Positions 6,416 through 8,947 of a stretch of 8,947 nucleotides of DNA are shown here, in pieces. A program made the translations under genes and the position numbers. The notes under the pieces are model-generated. The model was not told the origin of the DNA. It saw only the letters and a program-made list of their open reading frames with translations, and did no database searches. The stretch is from Pseudomonadota bacterium. GTDB lineage: Bacteria; Pseudomonadota; Alphaproteobacteria; Rhizobiales; Rhizobiaceae. The stretch spans positions 1 to 8,947 of the forward strand of contig JAEYXI010000396.1 in NCBI GenBank assembly GCA_023428515.1, written 5' to 3'. The first letter of the stretch is position 1. Each line of letters starts with the position of its first letter.

Positions 6416-7780
6416 TCAGCCGCCCTTCTTCTTCGCCGCCGCAGCCGCCGCGAAACGCTGGCGCACTTCCTTGGCCTTGCCGGGGATGGTCTTCTGGCGG
6501 GCGCGACCAAAGGCGAGCGCATCGGCCTCGACGTCCTCGGTGATGACGCTGCCGGCTGCAATATTGGCACGGTCGCCGACCTTCACCGGCGCGATGAGTG
6601 ATGAATTGGAACCGATGAAGGCGGCTTCCCCGACCTCGGTCAGGTGCTTGCCGTAGCCGTCGTAGTTCACCGTGATGGTGCCAGCGCCGATATTGGCTTC
6701 CGCGCCGATCACTGCGTCGCCGATATAGGTCAGGTGACTGACCTTGGCGCCCTGCCCGATCGACGCCTTCTTGACCTCGACGAAGTTGCCTACCTTGGCC
6801 TTCTTGTGGAGGTCGGCGCCGGGCCTGAGCCGCGCGAAGGGGCCGACCTCCGAGCCGGTGGCGATCGACGCGCCTTCGATATGACTGAAGGCGTGGATGG
6901 TGACGCCCGATGCGATCTTCACGCCGAGGCCGAACCAGATGTTGGGCTCGACCAGCGTGTCCTGGCCGATCTCGGTATCGTGCGAAAAATGCACGGTCTC
7001 CGGCGCGATCAGCGTGACGCCTGACAGCATCGCCTCGCGGCGGCGGCGGCGCTGCCATATGTCTTCCGCCTCGGCGAGCTCGGCGCGGTTGTTGATGCCG
7101 AGCACGCTTTCGGCGCTGGCTTCGACAGCGACGACGTCGAGGCCGCGGGTGTGGGCGATCTCGACGATGTCGGTGAGATAATATTCGCCCTTGGCGTTCT
7201 TGTTGCCGACGGCGTCGAGAAGGGCGAGCGCGCGGCTGCCCGAAATCGCCATCAGCCCACCATTGCAGAAGCCGATCCTCTTCTCGGCCTCGGATGCGTC
7301 CTTGTCCTCGCGGATGGCGACGAGCTTGCCGCCCTTTTCGATCAGGCGTCCGTAGCCGGCCGGATCGGCCGGGCGGAAGCCGACGACGACGACTGCCGCG
7401 CCCCCGGCGAGTTTTTCGCGCGCGGCAAGCAGCGGGCCGGCTTCAATCAGCGGCGTGTCGCCGAACATGACGAGGATGTCGTCATGGCCGCGGGCGATGG
7501 CATCGCGGGCGGCGAGCACGGCGTGTGCGGTGCCCAGCCGCTCCTCCTGGACGAAGATTTCCGGCGAGGGTTCGAACCGTTCGGCCGCCTTGCGCACCTG
7601 GTCGGCTCCGTGGCCGATGACCAGCGCGACCTCGCCGCCACCGGCCGCCTTCGCGGCTTTAGCGACGTGCGCGACCATCGGCAGGCCCGCGATCTCGTGC
7701 AGGACCTTTGGCCTTGCGCTCTTCATCCGCGTTCCCTCGCCGGCGGCGAGGATGATCGACAGGCAGCTTCTCTGGGTCAT
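6416..7780 (-). CDS. glmU: Bifunctional UDP-GlcNAc pyrophosphorylase / glucosamine-1-phosphate acetyltransferase GlmU
   Basis: GlmU acetylates glucosamine-1-phosphate using acetyl-CoA, then couples the product to UTP, giving UDP-GlcNAc for peptidoglycan and lipid A. The 454-residue product is the usual length. The N-terminal Rossmann uridylyltransferase shows LAAGEGTRM (11-19) with Lys25, [14 protein letters not shown] (80-93), the metal-binding Asp108 in GDTPL, YLTDIVE (201-207) and GINNR (228-232) with Asn230. The C-terminal left-handed beta-helix acetyltransferase shows [10 protein letters not shown] (330-339), the presumed catalytic His349 in SHLTYIGDA, and [11 protein letters not shown] (365-375). 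The tail is Ala/Lys-rich ([11 protein letters not shown]). Start is the ATG at 7778-7780. No clear Shine-Dalgarno sequence precedes it, but [10 protein letters not shown] follows at the usual distance. It lies 45 bases below the sulfotransferase-like gene and upstream of glmS on the same strand. GlmM, the intervening mutase, is not here. Confidence 0.98.
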   Translation of the reverse strand: MTQRSCLSIILAAGEGTRMKSARPKVLHEIAGLPMVAHVAKAAKAAGGGEVALVIGHGADQVRKAAERFEPSPEIFVQEERLGTAHAVLAARDAIARGHDDILVMFGDTPLIEAGPLLAAREKLAGGAAVVVVGFRPADPAGYGRLIEKGGKLVAIREDKDASEAEKRIGFCNGGLMAISGSRALALLDAVGNKNAKGEYYLTDIVEIAHTRGLDVVAVEASAESVLGINNRAELAEAEDIWQRRRRREAMLSGVTLIAPETVHFSHDTEIGQDTLVEPNIWFGLGVKIASGVTIHAFSHIEGASIATGSEVGPFARLRPGADLHKKAKVGNFVEVKKASIGQGAKVSHLTYIGDAVIGAEANIGAGTITVNYDGYGKHLTEVGEAAFIGSNSSLIAPVKVGDRANIAAGSVITEDVEADALAFGRARQKTIPGKAKEVRQRFAAAAAAKKKGG

Positions 7781-7825
7781 GGGCGCAAACCGTTGGAGGG
7801 AATCGAGACCAGTAGAATAGCGGCG

Positions 7826-8758
7826 TTATGCTGCGCCAAAAGCGGTTAAAATCGGGAGCTTCGGTGACGCGGTGTCACCGCTGTCCGACGCCAGCGAGTT
7901 CAGATCGCCAACAACGGTCACCGTTTCCGCCGCACGCAGTCGTTCGATCGAGTCTATCATTTCCAGCGCTGCCGTCCCTAGGGCCTCCTTCATGTGGTCC
8001 GGCGTCACTATAGTCGGGTAGTCCAGTTTCTTGACCCGGGTCTGCAACAAGCCGTGCAGGACGGTCATTCGCACCGCCCTCTTGTCGGAAGAAGATAGAT
8101 TCAACTTGTTGATGCCCTGGTTCGTTATCTGAAGCAGATCCGCCTCGTTCCTGAATAGCCGAACATTCGCGACCGGAATCTTGTCCTCCTCCGCCGGCGG
8201 CGGCTGACCGATGGCCGCACAGAAGTCGCCGATGAGCTTGGCCGGCGGCTGGCCCTGGGATGCGACAATTATCGTCGTTCGCGACGGCGCGACCACGCGC
8301 AACGCGACATCCACGAAATCGGGGCGAAATCCTGGCATGTCGAGGACGAATGCCGTGGCGTCTTCCAACAGCTCCTCATGGCCATGCTTCACCGCTTCCT
8401 GCCATATCGACGCGGCTCGGCGGACAAGCGAGTTCATCGTCACGACAAGATGTACGTCCAGAGGCGCCAATATGTCGGTCAGTACCTCCTGCTTCCGGTT
8501 GTAGAGGTGATCAAAATCTTCGGCGCTGATGATCAACTGCTTGACGTCGGCGTCGACGGCGCGAGCGATCAAATCGCGAAGCATCTGCGCGTCCTGCTGC
8601 ATCCAGTCGCTGGCGAGTTCCGCATGACCCGGCTGGCTACGCGTGGCGCACGGATACCAAATTTCGACCGGGTCGACCGAACCGATCTTGCCGAGCAGAT
8701 AGGACTGGATACTGGTCGTGCCGGTCTTGTGCGGCCCGATATGAAAAACGATCTGCAA
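7826..8758 (-). CDS. Sulfotransferase-like P-loop protein, divergent second motif
   Basis: This is a 310-residue protein with the sulfotransferase-type nucleotide-binding loop FHIGPHKTGTTSI (residues 5-17), the 5'-phosphosulfate-binding signature of PAPS-dependent sulfotransferases. The expected second motif (Arg-x-Pro...Ser in the family) appears as TMNSLVRRAASIWQ (107-120). Ser117 is kept, but Asn109-Ser110 stand where Arg and a following residue are normal, so PAPS binding is uncertain. The rest, including LIISAEDFDHLY (75-86), is unfamiliar and I name no substrate. No ATG lies upstream of the P-loop. I use the TTG at 8756-8758, which puts Met at the P-loop strand and has AGGGA about 9 bases upstream; an upstream TTG at 8812 is possible. 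Hand-counted GC is about 59% over 8041-8280 against about 68% over 7261-7500 in glmU, which hints at acquisition. It sits between the ccdA-like gene and glmU, all on one strand. Confidence 0.7.
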   Translation of the reverse strand: MQIVFHIGPHKTGTTSIQSYLLGKIGSVDPVEIWYPCATRSQPGHAELASDWMQQDAQMLRDLIARAVDADVKQLIISAEDFDHLYNRKQEVLTDILAPLDVHLVVTMNSLVRRAASIWQEAVKHGHEELLEDATAFVLDMPGFRPDFVDVALRVVAPSRTTIIVASQGQPPAKLIGDFCAAIGQPPPAEEDKIPVANVRLFRNEADLLQITNQGINKLNLSSSDKRAVRMTVLHGLLQTRVKKLDYPTIVTPDHMKEALGTAALEMIDSIERLRAAETVTVVGDLNSLASDSGDTASPKLPILTAFGAA

Positions 8759-8836
8759 CGCCGCTTCCCTGCAAGGAGGGAGGTTTCTAAACCACCCACC
8801 CGAAAACCTCAATCTTCAACCCATGGCCGGGTCAAG

Positions 8837-8947
8837 CTAGCCTAGCCTCGCCAGCCCCGGAAAGGTTTCCAACAGCCAATAGGCGGCGGTCTGGATGCCG
8901 CCGGTGAGGAACAGCACGCCGGCGACCACGAGCAATCCCCCTATGAC
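8837..8947 (-). CDS. ccdA: Cytochrome c biogenesis CcdA-like membrane protein, C-terminal 36 residues (cut by window edge)
   Basis: Only the end of this frame is present, closed by TAG at 8837-8839. The 36 residues form a hydrophobic helix (GGLLVVAGVLFLTG) followed by YWLLETFPGLARLG. This pattern resembles the last membrane segment and tail of rhizobial CcdA/DsbD-type proteins, which carry reducing equivalents across the inner membrane for cytochrome c maturation. The call rests on a short stretch recalled from the family, so another small polytopic membrane protein is possible. The stop lies 78 bases upstream of the TTG chosen for the sulfotransferase-like gene on the same strand. Confidence 0.5.
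   Translation of the reverse strand, partial: VIGGLLVVAGVLFLTGGIQTAAYWLLETFPGLARLG

Noticed and set aside
8808..8836. Possible promoter for the sulfotransferase-like gene with CTTGAC at 8831-8836
   Set aside because: The -35 box is perfect, but the hexamer 17 bases on (ATTGAG) matches the -10 consensus at only two positions.

Overview
The window is GC-rich alphaproteobacterial chromosome, most likely from the Rhizobiales and plausibly Mesorhizobium or a close relative. This rests on the gene set and its order, an rrn-type promoter that fits the Sinorhizobium consensus, and two palindromic intergenic repeats of a kind I associate with these genomes. The genus is inference.

Layout, left to right. 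(1) The first 257 codons of mfd lie on the minus strand (1-771), cut by the window edge. Just upstream, also on the minus strand, is the succinate dehydrogenase assembly factor gene sdhE (800-1078), with its own good promoter. (2) A 156-base divergent spacer is packed with nested palindromes. The last of these supplies the ribosome binding site of recG, which runs rightward (1235-3343) from a GTG start. (3) recG converges on a DUF502 membrane-protein gene (3613-4344, minus). The 269 bases between their stop codons are almost entirely one symmetrical palindromic element (3349-3605). (4) A minus-strand cluster follows, read right to left: the 3' end of a ccdA-like gene (8837-8947), a sulfotransferase-like gene (7826-8758), glmU (6416-7780), glmS (4414-6237) and the DUF502 gene.

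Functional themes. recG and mfd both serve genome maintenance: branched-DNA remodelling and transcription-coupled repair. sdhE, which serves flavinylation of succinate dehydrogenase, sits between them. glmS and glmU supply the amino-sugar precursor UDP-GlcNAc, needed for peptidoglycan and lipid A. GlmS makes glucosamine-6-phosphate. After a mutase (GlmM, not in this window), GlmU acetylates and uridylylates the product. The sulfotransferase-like gene is the accessory item: its GC is lower than glmU's, it has no ATG start, and it lacks a canonical Arg in its second nucleotide-binding motif.

I see no CRISPR array, tRNA, rRNA, phage or transposase gene, and no convincing undescribed multi-gene system. 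The parts worth a second look are the two palindromic elements, which abut genes very precisely, and the divergent sulfotransferase-like gene. No gap between genes exceeds 300 bases.
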